Shown piece after piece: positions 1-12,349 of a stretch of DNA of 64,000 bases (its first letter is position 1; each line of letters starts with the position of its first letter). The stretch covers positions 46,985,735 through 47,049,734 of the forward strand of contig CM046443.1 in assembly GCA_025506515.1 (NCBI GenBank), read 5' to 3'. Both the position numbers and the translations under genes were made by a program. The notes under the pieces are model-generated. The model saw only the letters and a program-made list of their open reading frames with translations. It made no database searches and was not told the DNA's origin. The DNA is from Flaveria trinervia. Lineage: Eukaryota > Streptophyta > Magnoliopsida > Asterales > Asteraceae.

Positions 1-586
1 GATGTAATTTACTATAAGTATTATGACTTGCATTCAAATGATCTTGATATAATTCATTGTAAGTAAGTGTTACACTGTGATACATCACTGTAACCCTAAA
101 ATTACAACAACCCAATACATTTCTCTAGAGGTTATAGTAGTGTAATAAGTAGCATCTAGAAAAAAAATAAAATTTTCAAGACTACATTAAAATTAAGAGA
201 AAAATGAGATGAGTTTAATGGTATAACTTTTATAGAAATTTAACACTGTATAGAAAATTATAAATATTTTAAATTAAAGAGGGTAAACCTATATAAAAAG
301 AACACTTGTCATCATCTTTTGCTATTAGAATGCAATCAATGGTCCATATAAAGTTAAAGAGTTCTTAAAATTAGGGTGGGTTTTCATTCGAACTTTACCC
401 TATATATATATACATATGTATACATATGTATTATAGGAGAGTGACAAGATGAAATCATGTTTATAGTTAAAGACTGTGAAAACCACCAGTACCCCATCAT
501 ATAATTTATAATTGATTTAACTTTTTAATTATTTAAAGTATATTTGAGTAAACTTAAATCTTATTTTTTGAGATCATTATATATTT
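1..586. other. AT-rich flank, no gene seen
   Basis: This AT-rich stretch lies left of the first LTR and shows no long reading frame, RNA gene or recognised element end. A short TA/CATATG-type simple repeat sits near 402-431. Nothing here pairs visibly with the sequence right of 26570, so I cannot tell whether it is the original target site of Sire-A or older repeat debris. Confidence 0.6.
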
Positions 587-1471
587 TATAATTTAAACTC
601 GATGGAACAACGACGATGACACAACGACTTACATATACGTAACTCTGCAGGATCGTTAGAAGGGGTGAAGCACTTTTACAACACAACAACACAAGTGAGG
701 AGAGTTCTTTAGATCACTTAATAGATCAAATAAGGAACTGGTTAACTATATAATGAGAGATGCTAAGAACACATGTAAAAGAGACAGAACAAGATAACAA
801 CACATGTATATTTGGTTTTCAAGATTGCAGTGCATTGCTTCTCAAGTTCTATTACAAAGTGTTACTAAGCATGTTTGTTAAAGTTACAAGTACTTGAGAT
901 ACATATACTACATCCTACAACCGGCTATACTTTGAAAGCCAGCTGGATACAAAAGACTAGACAACAAAATCAAATGTAGAGTCAAAAGACAGATTTCCTT
1001 TTGACTAGTGACTATGACATGCCATAGCTCACATCCTAATATATTACAAAAAGGACAAAGTACATAAAGTAGAAAGCTCAGACTCAAGACCTCAATATAC
1101 AGTTTTCCAAAAGCATGAACCTTTTGACCAACTTGTCAAAGTTGGTGATTCAAACAAAGTTGCAGTGGAAAGATGGTCCAGCTTTATGGAAAAGTACATC
1201 ATATAATAGTGTGTACATAAAAGTCTTCAAAAGAAATCTATCTTCATAAAGTTGAGTTCGGAAGACTTTATCTTTGAAGCTTCGGAAGACATCATATTTG
1301 GCTTCGGAAGATATTGGTCTTGGCTTCAGAAGATTTTACACTTAGAGTATTTCTGGTGTGAGGTGTAAAACTTCTGAAGCATTTCTACTTCAGTACTTCA
1401 GTGCATGTATGCAGAGAGGCTTTGGATTCTTTGAATGTTTTGACTGCATCAGACTTGTTGGAATCCTTACA
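587..1471 (-). repeat. Sire-A 3' LTR
   Basis: This matches 25690-26570 over its length with scattered substitutions. On the minus strand it begins TGTAAGGATTCC and ends near ...AAATTATA, where the partner copy ends ...AATTACA, giving TGTAA/TTACA inverted termini. A cluster of CTTCGGAAG-like palindromes lies at about 1255-1385. The low-coordinate edge is uncertain by some 10-60 bp, because the Sire-B LTR matches only from the position equivalent to 646. Confidence 0.8.
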
Positions 1472-1484
1472 AACTCCCCATAGG
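1472..1484 (-). other. Sire-A polypurine tract
   Basis: On the minus strand a G-rich purine run (core GGGGAGTT) lies directly upstream of the 3' LTR, the expected place for plus-strand DNA priming. Sire-B has the same tract with one more G at 31053-31065. Confidence 0.75.
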
Positions 1485-1654
1485 CTGATGCTACAATAAC
1501 ATTTGAAGATCTTCATTATTTGACAGTCCTCATGATACTACAACAACATTTGAAGATCTTTATTATTTGACGGTCCTCATCATGATGATGACCAGGCCCT
1601 TCTTCATTGGATGATCAGAATCACTCAAACTTTCAAAGTATCTTCTTATCTTAA

Positions 1655-3763
1655 AGATATCATGCAAAGGTAGGTTGAATAAGTCTTGCTATGTGTAGAC
1701 ATTCATACCACCTTGATCTCTAATCACATGCCATCTTTCTGGATTAGTTGTGAAGGTCTAGAATAAGATGGGTCTCTCAGAAGCAAGAGGAGTCACTTGG
1801 ATTGGAGTTGTTTGGGATGCCTCTTCATGCACTCCCTCAGGTTAATTTGACTCATCCTGAGGTATGGAGGTGGATGGTTTAGACTTCTTCTTCTTTGACT
1901 TTGGTCTAGAAGTCATCCTCTTCCTCTTCTTTGATGTCTTTAACTGAGACGACTGGTCTGCGGTACCTTGTTGATCAGTCTTGTCTTGCTTAGTTGGGTG
2001 CTCCACTCGCACAAGTTCAGAACAAAATGGAGTTTGACCTGGTTGTGGATCAGAAGATGAAGTTTGTTAAGGCTCAACAGGAGGTCCAGATTGTGTTTTC
2101 TCAAAAGGTTCAACCTTAACCTCCACTTCTTGGGGGACCTGACTTGGTGGGGAGTGCAAGTCAACAAGTTCTCCTCTTTTGATCTTCTGCTTGATCACCC
2201 TAATGTGCTCTTCCATAATATATAGAGACATAGGGCCAAGTCTCCTTCCGGAGAATCTATACAGCTTCAAGAAGCTCATCATTCTTTGTCTGTCTGCAGA
2301 CTTCTTCAAACTCTTTTGAATGATGGCCCTTTACTTTGCAGCATCTTCCCTTAATTTTCCCTTTGTTGCCTTATGTTCTTTGAGTATTTCAAGCTTCATC
2401 TGTTTGAGATACTCAAACTCTATGTACTCATAGGACAAGGAAGAAGTGCAAATGCCTGGTATAGGCCTATGGCATTCATGTGGTTGATCATATTGATCAT
2501 ATCAGTCTCTTTGTCTACCTGATGTTCTTGTGGAACCACAACCTCTTGTGCAGGACTTTCTTGAACTGGGGAGAGAGAGGGAACATGCTTGTATAATCAC
2601 TTTTGTCTCCTCTCCGCTTTGAATTGGAGAAGTAACTTTGCATCCTATGCTTCCTTCCTCTCTCTTGACACTTCCATGTCAGCCAGTTCATTAAGTTCTT
2701 CTAGGGGGAGAGATATAATATCATCAATGTCATAGGTCTTGGTTTGAAGGTAAGTAATGATGACTACTTTCAACTCATCATTTGAGTGTTTGGTCTGGGG
2801 TAGCCCTGATTGTAGCTTCCATTTAATCCTGTAGACCAAAACGAGCTTTCTCTATCTAGCTTCCTCTTCCTTTCTCTCTCTCTCTCCTCTTCCTAAATCT
2901 CCTCAAAAGTCATTTCCTTTTCCCTTTGTCACTCACAGACTTTTGTGACTCAGGGTGGAGACAGCTTTGGCCTTCGTTTCTTGGTGTAGCCTCCAAGCTC
3001 TGGCCAGAGAAAGGTTGTGATACACCTTCACCAGTAGGTTCTTCACTGAGGGAATGGATTGCTGAAGTAGTTATAGGTGTGACAGGGCTCTCAGGCTCTA
3101 CCACTGGACCTTCAGTCAAGGTTTCTCCTTCAAAGCTAATCTTATGGTCTGCCTCAACATCCAGTTCTCCAATAGGATTATCGAATTTCCTTTATCTCCT
3201 TATAAGACTAAACTCTTTAGTAATTCTATCTTGAATCCTTTATGCTAGCCTATCAGCTTGTCTAGATTTGCTTGGATTGACAATGGCATGTTGATCAGTT
3301 CAAGACCTTGATAGTAGTTCAAGGTTTGAAAAGTGAAAACTTCTTGTTGCCCCGGAACTCTTTGAAGAATAAGGCTCTTCTGTTTGCATCATACATCCAC
3401 CCTATGATGTAGTCGGAAGTTCCTTAAGGTGGACATGATACTGCCCTTGGTATACCTTCCTCAAAAAGACTCTGAATGTAGGAGTTTATTGAGTCCACAT
3501 CAACGTGAACTTGAGGAAGTTGTTGAGTATGGATAGTTGCAAGTGAGAATGGTGAGTCCTCATTGTCCAAGCTCTGTTAAGAACTCTCAGGTTATGTCTC
3601 TGTGATGACTTTCTCCCCCTTTTGGTAGCATCACCCACTTGCATAGGTGAGCTAGAGGTTAGATCAACCACATTCATGGGTTCTTGTGTTCCTGGTTGAG
3701 CTCTTCTTAAGGTCTCTCACTAGTTTTTCCTTAAGATATCTTAAGTTGCTGATCATTGACCTT
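1655..3763 (-). pseudogene. Sire-A extra 3' ORF, C-terminal two thirds (broken)
   Basis: This is the downstream part of a long ORF between RNase H and the 3' LTR. It is read on the minus strand in several frames with stops. Matching blocks in Sire-B show it is one protein: a segment at 2067-2309 with a VDLHSPPSQVPQEVEV motif recurs at 31576-31815, and a lysine/arginine-rich, Ser-rich segment near 2645-3119 recurs at 32133-32500. The protein is hydrophilic with charged runs, and I see no signal peptide or membrane segment. In Sireviruses an ORF in this position has been called envelope-like, but the sequence does not show an envelope function. Copia-1 interrupts it at 3769 and it resumes at 12268. 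Function unknown. Confidence 0.7.
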
Positions 3764-3768
3764 GTTTT

Positions 3769-4902
3769 TGACGGGTTTGCTAGAACACAAAATCCATGTT
3801 TAAACTTTTAAACATTTTGAAAAACGCAGCGGATATATGGCTTTTAAAACCAATTTTTAAAGCTGAAAATCTTATCTTCTATATGTTCATTTGTTATGAA
3901 AAACAAACCCAAATCATGAGGATCATTCTTATGTGAATAGACAAGCTATGTGAACATAAAATAACACAATATGGCAACCTCAAAGGGCTGCCAAATACCA
4001 CCTCCTTCCAGCAGTTAGATGTTGATTAATGAAAGGAGTTTGAAGGCTGAAATGTTGCCAAAGCTTCCAAGTTGGACGTCCTCTAACGTCGACTCCCACA
4101 AAGCTTTGAGTTACCTTCGCACTTGCTTGGATTTGGACTCCAAAAAACCAAATGTAAGCTGCCAAATTGAGGCTTCCAAAACCGTGAGTTTGAGCAGCAA
4201 CTTTGATGATGTTAGAAGATAGAATCGACCCAAAGTTCCAAGAAAGGAACCCTCAAGTGTTTATACCCCAAGCCTTGTACAAACACCACTCTTGCTAGGT
4301 AGAGATACACCAAGATGAAGCTCAAAAAAAAACAATTTTCTGCTGCTTATTTCCGTGAGCAAGAGGAGAGCAAGAGAGAGGGTTTTCTTTGTTGCATGTC
4401 AATTGAAAAATAATGGCTGGAACAAGTTCTTTCAAGACCCCTTAATTGTATATTGTCTTTTCAAGAAAAGTGGTCCAATAGAAACAAGGGGGGGTGGCCG
4501 AAAATCTCATTTTGAAAAGGGTTCCCCCTTTTTTTATTTTATTTAACACAATACACAAGTTGTGGGTCTTATAATTTGGTCTCTCTTAGAAAATGTATAC
4601 AACTAACCAATTAATTGTATAAATATATAGCCATTATTAATTGTAATGTCATCTAACTAATATAAATAACATTACAAATAATATCATTGAACAAAATATC
4701 CTAATAAATTGTTCCATGTCATATGCAACTTGTTTAGAAAACCCATTTTCTAAATTGGGTTGTTAATATTTTATTGCATGATCATATCATCAATAAATAT
4801 TATTTGGTGTTTGCTAAGCTTGTTATTGGGTATAACCCGACTTGGATCATAACGTACTAACCACATCATATTCTAAGTGTCTTGGGCACATAGAATCCTA
4901 CA
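3769..4902 (-). repeat. Copia-1 3' LTR
   Basis: This is the near-identical partner of 11133-12262. On the minus strand it starts TGTAGGATTCTATGTGCCC and ends ...AACCCGTCA. Small frames inside it translate both copies and the solo LTR only by chance and are not genes. Confidence 0.93.
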
Positions 4903-5671
4903 ATCTCCCACTTGCCCAAGATTCATAGAAGATTGATGCAAGCAGTAAATACCGCCTAACAACGGTTTACTACCCTTAATACGCATGACTTATAGCCATT
5001 CAATAACATCATCCCTTTCAAGTACCCTACTTGATATGAATTAGGTGAATTAATCATCTTTTGTTACAGATGTCATGTTAAATCCAAGGACACAGAATGA
5101 TCATTCCTGTTGATTTAACTTAATCAGGCCTTAGACATCTAACTCTCAACGAATAAGAGGAACAAATTCCATCTTGACTACATACGTTTCTCACAAAACC
5201 TCGTGTTATACCTGGACATATCCTTATGTACTGTCCACTATTTCAGGACAGTGAAGAATATGCTCAAGGTATAATACTTGGTGAACATCAAAACCCAATA
5301 TGTATCTCAGGTCGGAGGATACCAAATGATATTCTCCTTTACTCAAATTTATTTATGATCAATCAATAAGATTCCATGTAGTAAAATTTGAGATGCGGGT
5401 TAGTCCAATATTTGTAACCCACAAATATCTATGAACCTTGGTAGCAACCCATTGCTCTATATTCATCCTTATGAATATCAACCAATCCAAGTTCATAATA
5501 GTCTTACCTTCAAACTTGTTCCCACAAGTATGAACGACTACGGACATTTAGAGTAAACATTTTACTCATGGATTAAACATGCTAAATTGGAATATTATTT
5601 GAAACATTATAACCAAATAATTTTATTCAAATAATAGAAAATTCCATATATCCAAATGCTAAAATTACAGA
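4903..5671 (-). other. Copia-1 3' untranslated region and polypurine tract
   Basis: This stretch between the end of RNase H and the 3' LTR has no frame worth calling. On the minus strand the last bases before the LTR are purine-rich (AAGTGGGAGAT at about 4903-4914), which fits the polypurine tract. Confidence 0.7.
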
Positions 5672-6575
5672 TCATATCCAATCACTAGAATATCGAAGTC
5701 CCATGGCACAAGTATGAACCTTCATGCTTTGCCTTTTCAAGGAGCTTCGTGAGAGGATCAGCAACGTTTTGATCCGTGTGAACTTTGCGAATACATATCT
5801 TTCCTTTTCAACTTCATCTCGTATGTACTTGAATCTCCGCTCAATGTGCCTAGTCTTTTGATGAGCACGGGGTTCCTTGATTTGAGCAATCGCACCCTCG
5901 TTGTCACAAAAAATTTCTAGGGGGTCCCGAATGGAAGGGACAACCCCTAGATTGGCAATGAATTTCTTCAACCATGCAGCTTCTTGAGCTGCCAATGAGG
6001 CGGCGACATATTCTGATTCTGTAGTTGATAGAGCCACCACATCCTGCTTGGAGCTCTTCCAAGAGACAGCTCCTCCATTCAGAATGAAAATGTATCCCGA
6101 TTGTGATCGTGAATCGTCACGATCGGTTTGGAAACTTGCATCCGTGTAACCTTTTACAACGAGTTCCTCGTCACCAGATCCATAGATCAGGAACATATCT
6201 CTTGTCCTCCTTAGGTACTTAAGTATGTTCTTAACAGCCATCCAATGACTGTTTCCAGGATTCTGTGGTAACGGCTTGTCATGCTTAAGGCGCATGACAC
6301 GTCCGGTCGAGTGCATATCATTGCATACATGATGGATCCTATAGCAGATGCGTATGGGATTGCCTTCATTTTATCTTGCTCTTCCTTTGAGCTTGGACAT
6401 TGAGTCGTACTCAATATCGTTCCTCTTGAATAGGTACGGTACCTTTCTTAGAATTCTACATCTTGAACCTTTTCAAGATTTTATCAATATATGCACTTTG
6501 ATTCAAACCATCAACCGCCTTGATCTATCCCTATAGATCTTTATTCCCAGAATATAGGCGGCTTCACCAAGATCC
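5672..6575 (-). pseudogene. Copia-1 RNase H and RT connection domain
   Basis: RNase H removes the RNA strand of the replication hybrid. The copia-type catalytic acidic residues are visible on the minus strand in the motifs GYTDASFQTD, TESEYVAASLAAQEA and CDNEGAIAQ, followed by the HIERRFKYIRD block typical of copia RNase H. Between this and the RT the frame shifts more than once (about 6300-6570), and the C-terminus is shifted after the TRIK segment, so the last residues differ from the family. The rest of the domain is well preserved. Member of the Copia-1 gag-pol polyprotein. Confidence 0.85.
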
Positions 6576-7249
6576 TTAATGGAAAACAACTTCCAAGCGA
6601 GGTTTTACACCTTCCAAGGTTGGAATGTCATTTCCAAATAGTAGTATGTCATCAACATACAATACTAGGAAAGTTATTGTGCTCCCACTAGCCTTCTTAT
6701 ACACACAAGCCTCATCAGCGTTTTTGATGAAACCAAATTTCTTTACTTCCTCATCAAGACGGTGATTCCAGCTTCTCGATGCTTGTTTCAATCCATAGAT
6801 TGATTTCTTTAACTTGCATACTTTATTAGGATGTATTGGATCGACAAAACCTTCAGGCTGAATCATATAGACATCTTCCTCAAGATATCCATTTAGGAAA
6901 GCGGTTTTGACATCCATTTGCCAAATCTCATAATCATAATGAGCAGCTATGGCAAACAAATCCTTATAGACTTTAGCATCGCAACAGGTGAGAAGGTTTC
7001 ATCATAATCAACCCCTTGAGTTTGAGTGAAACCTTTTGCTACAAGTCTGGCTTTATAAGTATCCAAGTTTCCATGCATATTGGTTTTCTTCTTGAAAACC
7101 CACTTACTTCCAACTATCTTAGAGTTAAGAGGTGGTACAACCAAGTCCCATACTTGATTGTCATACATGGATTGCATCTCAACGTTCATGGCTTCAAGCC
7201 ATTTGTCACAATCCGTGTTGGACATTGCATCATGGTATGGTTGGTTCAT
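6576..7249 (-). pseudogene. Copia-1 reverse transcriptase
   Basis: This RNA-directed DNA polymerase copies the element RNA. Minus-strand motifs in order are KWVFKKKTN, KARLVAKGFTQ, DETFSPVA, QMDVKTAFLNG, IYGLKQASR and the catalytic LYVDDILLFGND. One frameshift lies near 6955, another near 7240 joins it to the integrase-side linker, and a third follows the YVDD motif near 6580. Length and motif order are normal for Ty1/copia once the shifts are allowed for. Confidence 0.9.
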
Positions 7250-8311
7250 CAGAATCTATCACATAGCATCCATCCATGAAAAATCCATATCTTTCAGGTG
7301 GATTACTAGTTCTACCACTTCTGCGAACGTGTTGTGTGTATTGATCAACCACTTGATCATCCTCAACATCCTCATGTTGAGTGCTAGTTTCAACCAAACG
7401 TGCATCGGGCTGTGGTTCTTGATCTTCCTCAAGATCCACTGTTCTACTGCTAGCTCCTTCCATAAGGAACTTTGCTTCTAAGAACTCACCCTTTCTGGCA
7501 ACAAACACCTTTTGTTCCATTGGATCATAGAAATAATATCCCATAAATCTCTAGGATATCCAATAAAGATACACTTGGTGGATCGGACATCCAATTTGTT
7601 TGGGGTGGGAGTCTTAACATAAGCCTCACATCCCCAAACCCTTAAGTACGATAGGGATGGAACTCTTCCATGCCATATCTCAAAAGGTGTCCTTTCCACC
7701 TTTTTGGTTGGGGCCATGTTTAGAATACGGGCCACGGAGAGCAAAGCGAAACCCCAAAATGATAGAGGTAATGTGCTTCTAGCCATCATAGATCGGACCA
7801 TATCCAATAAGGTTCGATTCCTCCTCTCAGACACACCATTATGTTGTGGTGTTCCAGGTGGAGTGAGTTGTGAGACAATCCCACAACTCCTAAGATGATC
7901 TTGATAGGCATCACTTAGGTATTCACCTCCTCTATCGGTGCGAAGAACTTTAATTGACTTGTTGAGTTGATTTTCTACTTCATTCTTGAAGATTTTGAAC
8001 ATTTCAAAAGCTTCATCTTTGTGCCTTAATAAGTACACATACCCATAGCGACTATAATCGTCGGTAAAGGTAATGAAGTATTTTTCACCATTCCTAGTCG
8101 TTGGCTTAAAAGGACCACATACATCCGAATGTATGATTCCTAATAAATCCTTTGCCCTTTCGGTAGTCCCACTAAAAGGTGCCTTAGTCATCTTACCTTG
8201 TAAACAAGATTCACAAACATCAAATGAATCATATTCATTTGTTTTTAAAGACCATTCTTTTGAAGTGTTTGTAAACGTTTCTTGTTTATATGGCCAAGAC
8301 GACAATGCCAA
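7250..8311 (-). pseudogene. Copia-1 integrase and linker to RT
   Basis: Integrase inserts the cDNA into the host genome. The zinc-binding CESCLQGK motif at the N-terminus pairs with WHCRLGH in the preceding frame. The DDE core shows HSDVCGPF, RTDRGGEY and a Glu in GVSERRNRTLLDMVRS. A GKTPFE-like block (VERTPFEIWHGR) and WGCEAYV follow, and an acidic linker (about 7250-7540) leads to RT. The frame changes near 7545 and 8247. Core residues are all present. Confidence 0.88.
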
Positions 8312-9673
8312 AGATAGGTATCACTTAAGTCCAACTTGAGTTTCTTGGTGTTAGTTTGGTACAATGAACTATTTAAAGTATTTTCATGAACCAATTCATA
8401 AATACCATTAATGGGAATAGCTTTAAAATAGAACATTCCATTAAAAGAAACATGGATATTTTCCTCAACAAATGATAATACATATCCAAATTGTTTTAAC
8501 AGGGCTACAGAGATAATATTCCTAGTCAAACTAGGAGCATACAAAACATTGTTCAAAAATACTTCCAAACCATTTGGAAGTTTCAAGATGTAGTCACCAC
8601 GGGCTTCTACTTGAACTTTAGCCCCATTGCCCATGTAGACGCTCACATCCCCTTTCTCGAAGTCACTACTTCTTTTGAACCCCTGCAACAAATTGCAAAT
8701 GTGAGTTCCACATCCGGTATCTAATACCCATGTGTTAGAGGATATCATGTTTAAATCAATATGGATCATGTATATTGTACCCGAGGTCTGCCCGGCATCC
8801 CTCTTTGTTTTCAACTCTTGGAGATGGACAGGACAATTCCTTGCCCAATGTCCAATCTCCCCACACTTGAAGCATGGGTCATTAGTAGCAACCTTTTGCT
8901 TCTTCTCTTGTGGTTTGGGAGGCACCCTTGCCACCCCTTTCCCTTTTCCCCAAGTAGGTCCCTTACCCTTGGCAACCTTTGCCTTGGGTGCGGGACGAGG
9001 CCTTTTATTGTTCCCACCTTCATTGATGGTGAGAACGGGTAAAACCCTTTTACCCATGGCCGCCTCGGCCGTTTTGAGCATTGATTGAAGTTCACCAATG
9101 CTTTTGTCCCATGCATTCATGTTGTAGTTCAACACGAATGTCTCGAACCTCTTGGTAAGGCCATTGAGGATCAAATCCGTGGCCAATTCCTTCGAGACGG
9201 GACAATTAAGCCTCTCGAGGCGGTCAATGTGACTTTTCATCTTAAGTACATAAGATGAAACAGATTGGTTGTCGTCCATACGACATGCATGGAGCGCTCG
9301 AACCGTTTCGAAGCGCTCAACCCTTGCTTGCTGTTGGAACATTTCCTTCAGCTGGGTTATCATGTCATAAGCCCCGTGGTGTTCATACTCCTTTTGGAGA
9401 TCCGGAGTCATGCTCGCTAGCATGAGACAAGACACTTGGACGGAGTCCTCGGTGTATTTCAGCCAATCATTAAAGGCCTCCTCATCATCCTCGCTAGGTT
9501 GATCGGGATAGGGTCGTCTAAGACATACGATCGTCTCTCTTGCTTGAGAACAATTCTCAAGTTTCGATACCAATCGATGAAGTTGTTATGGTTTAGACGT
9601 TCCTTTTGGAGGATCGCTCGTAGAGATTGTTGGACGCGGATGAGTTATCGGAATTATCATTATTAGAGGCCAT
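8245..9673 (-). pseudogene. Copia-1 gag and protease
   Basis: Gag forms the virus-like particle and the aspartic protease processes the polyprotein. I take the start at the minus-strand ATG at 9673-9671 (MASNNDNSDN). The frame shifts after about 27 codons, then about 440 residues stay open: a gag core rich in charged helices, a basic Gly/Lys/Pro stretch, one zinc knuckle CFKCGEIGHWARNC, the protease motif WVLDTGCGTHIC (aspartate in DTG) and the GAG-pre-integrase motif WHCRLGHINKKRL. The last codons before 8245 are where a one-base shift leads into integrase. The early shift is the main lesion. Confidence 0.88.
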
Positions 9674-11132
9674 CTACAAAATTTAACAAAGTTTTATTTA
9701 GTATTTTCGATATTGTAATTTTAATAACAATGTCTTACAAGACCTTTTCATATTAAAATCTAGAACCCAATATTACATTTAAATTGTGGTTAGGTGACCT
9801 TTATCCCACGTTTTAAATTAATAAGGTGGTCAACGTTTGACGATTGCAACCATTTGCAACTTCTAGAGGTATGGGATCGACTTTTGAACATCACATGTAA
9901 AGTCGGCATGTAAATCCCATCAACACCATTTGGAAACCACATTTTAGGTGATCCATTCAACATGGTTTGAAAATCAAGTTACCCTACTTGCACACACATG
10001 TGAGTTTACCAATATAAGTGGTTAGGTGACCTTTATCCCACCAATGTGGTATTCCCTCCTTAAGTCACAAGTTCCCTCAAAATGGTTAGGTGACCTTTAT
10101 CCCATTAAAAGTTTCCAAATGACTTAAGTGTTGTGCAAAAGGATGGTGTTAAACTTGTTAGTCAAATGTTTAGAGATTTCATAATTCTAGTTTAGAAAAC
10201 TCTATGTACTTGTATTTGTTATGCTTTCAAATACAAGATACCCTATGGTCCTTTGATTAAAACTATTTTAATCTTTAAAATCATTAATCATTTTAATAAC
10301 CTTTTATTACCTTCTAATGATTAAGAACCATTATTTTTATAACTTGTTAAGTTGTTAATTAGTTTGTAATGCATGTTCAAATTCCAATCATACAATCAAA
10401 TAACAAACATCCAAACAAGTCATAAACATAACAACCATAATGTGCATATGTGCATAACCATAGCATCTAAAGTGGTCCACACTTGTTTGCCATCACAAGT
10501 GTGGTCCATAGGTCTTTCCTAAGGGTCACAAACAATCACATGGAAAGCTTCCAAAACCTCCCACTTGAAACCGCATCCAAAATGCTCCAAGTTTCGCTTG
10601 TGACCTTCCTTTGTGCTTCCAATGTGTATGTCTTCATATTACAAGATATAAAGTCCTAATACAAGATATCTAGTAAAATAAAAATACACCTAATCTATTT
10701 ATTACAACCCAATAATAAATAAATTACATTTGAAACAAAACACAAACAACAAATAATACAACCCAATTGAATGAATGAATACAATCAATGCAAGCATCCA
10801 AACATCATAAGGTCAAAGGCTAGGTTATGCACGCTATCATCAAATGATCATAACATCAAAACATATAATGAAACCCCTTTTAAAACCACCAAATTTCAGC
10901 CAACATAAACTGAAATTTTGGTTTTAAATATTGTCCAAACAATCAACATTCCATAATGTGTTCTTTCAAGGTCTAATCACTAGCATGTGTCATATAACCT
11001 TGAAAGTTGGGGAATCATTCAACCAAACTATAGCAGCCCAAAACCAGCCTATAACTAGTTTATTATCATGCTTTAAAACCAATTTTAAAGACAAAACAAG
11101 CAAGTCATCCACATAACCGCTCTTGATCCCAT
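9674..11132 (-). other. Copia-1 5' leader with primer site and repeated motif
   Basis: This noncoding leader lies between the 5' LTR and gag. The first bases after the LTR on the minus strand (ATGGGATCAAGAGC, about 11119-11132) resemble the tRNA-iMet primer-site variant with an extra A used by many copia elements. The motif TTAGGTGACCTTTATCCCA (plus-strand sense) occurs three times, at 9790-9808, 10022-10040 and 10086-10104. No coding frame is supported. Confidence 0.7.
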
Positions 11133-12262
11133 TGACGGTTTGCTAGAACACAAAATCCATGTTTAAACTTTTAAACATTCTGAAAAACGCAGCGGATATA
11201 TGGCTTTTAAAACCAATTTTTAAAGCTGAAAATCTTATCTTCTATATGTTCATTTGTTATGAAAAACAAACCCAAATCATGAGGATCATTCTTATGTGAA
11301 TAGACAAGCTATGTGAACATAAAATAACACAATATGGCAACCTCAAAGGGCTGCCAAATACTACCTCCTTCCAGCAGTTAGATGTTGATGAATGAAAGGA
11401 GTTTGAAGGCTGAAATGTTGCCAAAGCTTCCAAGTTGGACGTCCTCTAACGTCGACTCCCACAAAGCTTTGAGTTACCTTCGCACTTGCTTGGATTTGGA
11501 CTCCAAAACACCAAATGTAAGCTGCCAAATTGAGGCTTCCAAAACCGTGAGTTTGAGCAGCAACTTTGATGATGTTAGAAGATAGAATCGACCCCAAAGT
11601 TCCAAGAAAGGAACCCTCAAGTGTTTATACCCCAAGCCTTGTACAAACACCACTCTTGCTAGGTAGAGATACACCAAGATGAAGCACAAAAAAAAACAAT
11701 TTTCTGCTGCTTATTTCTGTGAACAAGAGGAGAGCAAGAGAGGGTTTTTCTTTGTTGCATGTCAATTGAAAAATAATGGCTGGAACAAGTTCTTTCAAGA
11801 CCCCTTAATTGTATATTGTCTTTTCAAGAAAAGTGGTCCAATAGAAACAAGGGGGGGTGGCCGAAAATCTCATTTTTGAAAAGGGTTCCCCCCTTTTTTT
11901 TTTTAACACAATACACAAGTTGTGGGTCTTATATTTGGTCTCTCTTAGAAAATGTATACAACTAACCAATTAATTGTATAACATATATAGCCATTATTAA
12001 TTTGTAATGTCATCTAACTAATATAAATAACATTACAAATAATATCATTGAACAAAATATCCTAATAAATTGTTCCATGTCATATGCAACTTGTTTAGAA
12101 AACCCATTTTCTAAATTGGTGTTAATATTTTATTGCATGATCATATCATCAATAAATATTATTTGGTGTTTGCTAAGCTTGTTATTGGGTATAACCCGAC
12201 TTGGATCATAACGTACTAACCACATCAATATTCTAAGTGTCTTGGGCACATAGAATCCTACA
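11133..12262 (-). repeat. Copia-1 5' LTR
   Basis: This is the partner of 3769-4902. The target duplication GTTTT follows at 12263-12267. LTR ends are TG...CA on the minus strand. It differs from the 3' LTR at roughly twenty sites, mostly homopolymer length changes. Confidence 0.93.
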
Positions 12263-12267
12263 GTTTT

Positions 12268-12349
12268 GCAAGGTACTCACCTGAGATTTAAGATGACTAA
12301 CCTTGGAGACTAAATAGATGCATGTTTCTGATAGTTTTTGCACCTTTAG
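12268..12349 (-). pseudogene. Sire-A extra ORF, short middle fragment
   Basis: This aligns by eye with 33308-33395 of Sire-B (coding for a HLESQVTTLQ-like coiled segment on the minus strand). It is a leftover of the extra ORF stranded between Copia-1 and GypA. About 200 bp that Sire-B has next are missing here, lost at the GypA junction. Confidence 0.75.

Larger units (their letters stand above)
3769..12262 (-). mobile_element. Copia-1: complete Ty1/copia retrotransposon inserted in Sire-A
   Basis: Two LTRs of 1134 and 1130 bp bound the element, and the 5-bp target duplication GTTTT lies at 3764-3768 and 12263-12267. Minus-strand order is 5' LTR, primer site, leader of about 1.4 kb, gag, protease, integrase, RT, RNase H, polypurine tract, 3' LTR. 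Sire-B sequence at 33290-33310 runs straight across the insertion point, confirming that Copia-1 landed in the Sire-A extra ORF. The LTRs differ at only about twenty places by my count, many being one-base length changes, so the insertion is recent. The pol frames are broken by single-base shifts but have comparatively few stop codons. Confidence 0.93.

Noticed and set aside
596..600. AACTC here and at 26571-26575 as the Sire-A target duplication
   Set aside because: The preceding bases TAATTTAAACTCGATGG also occur inside the element at the other LTR, so AACTC at 596-600 is part of the LTR, not flank.
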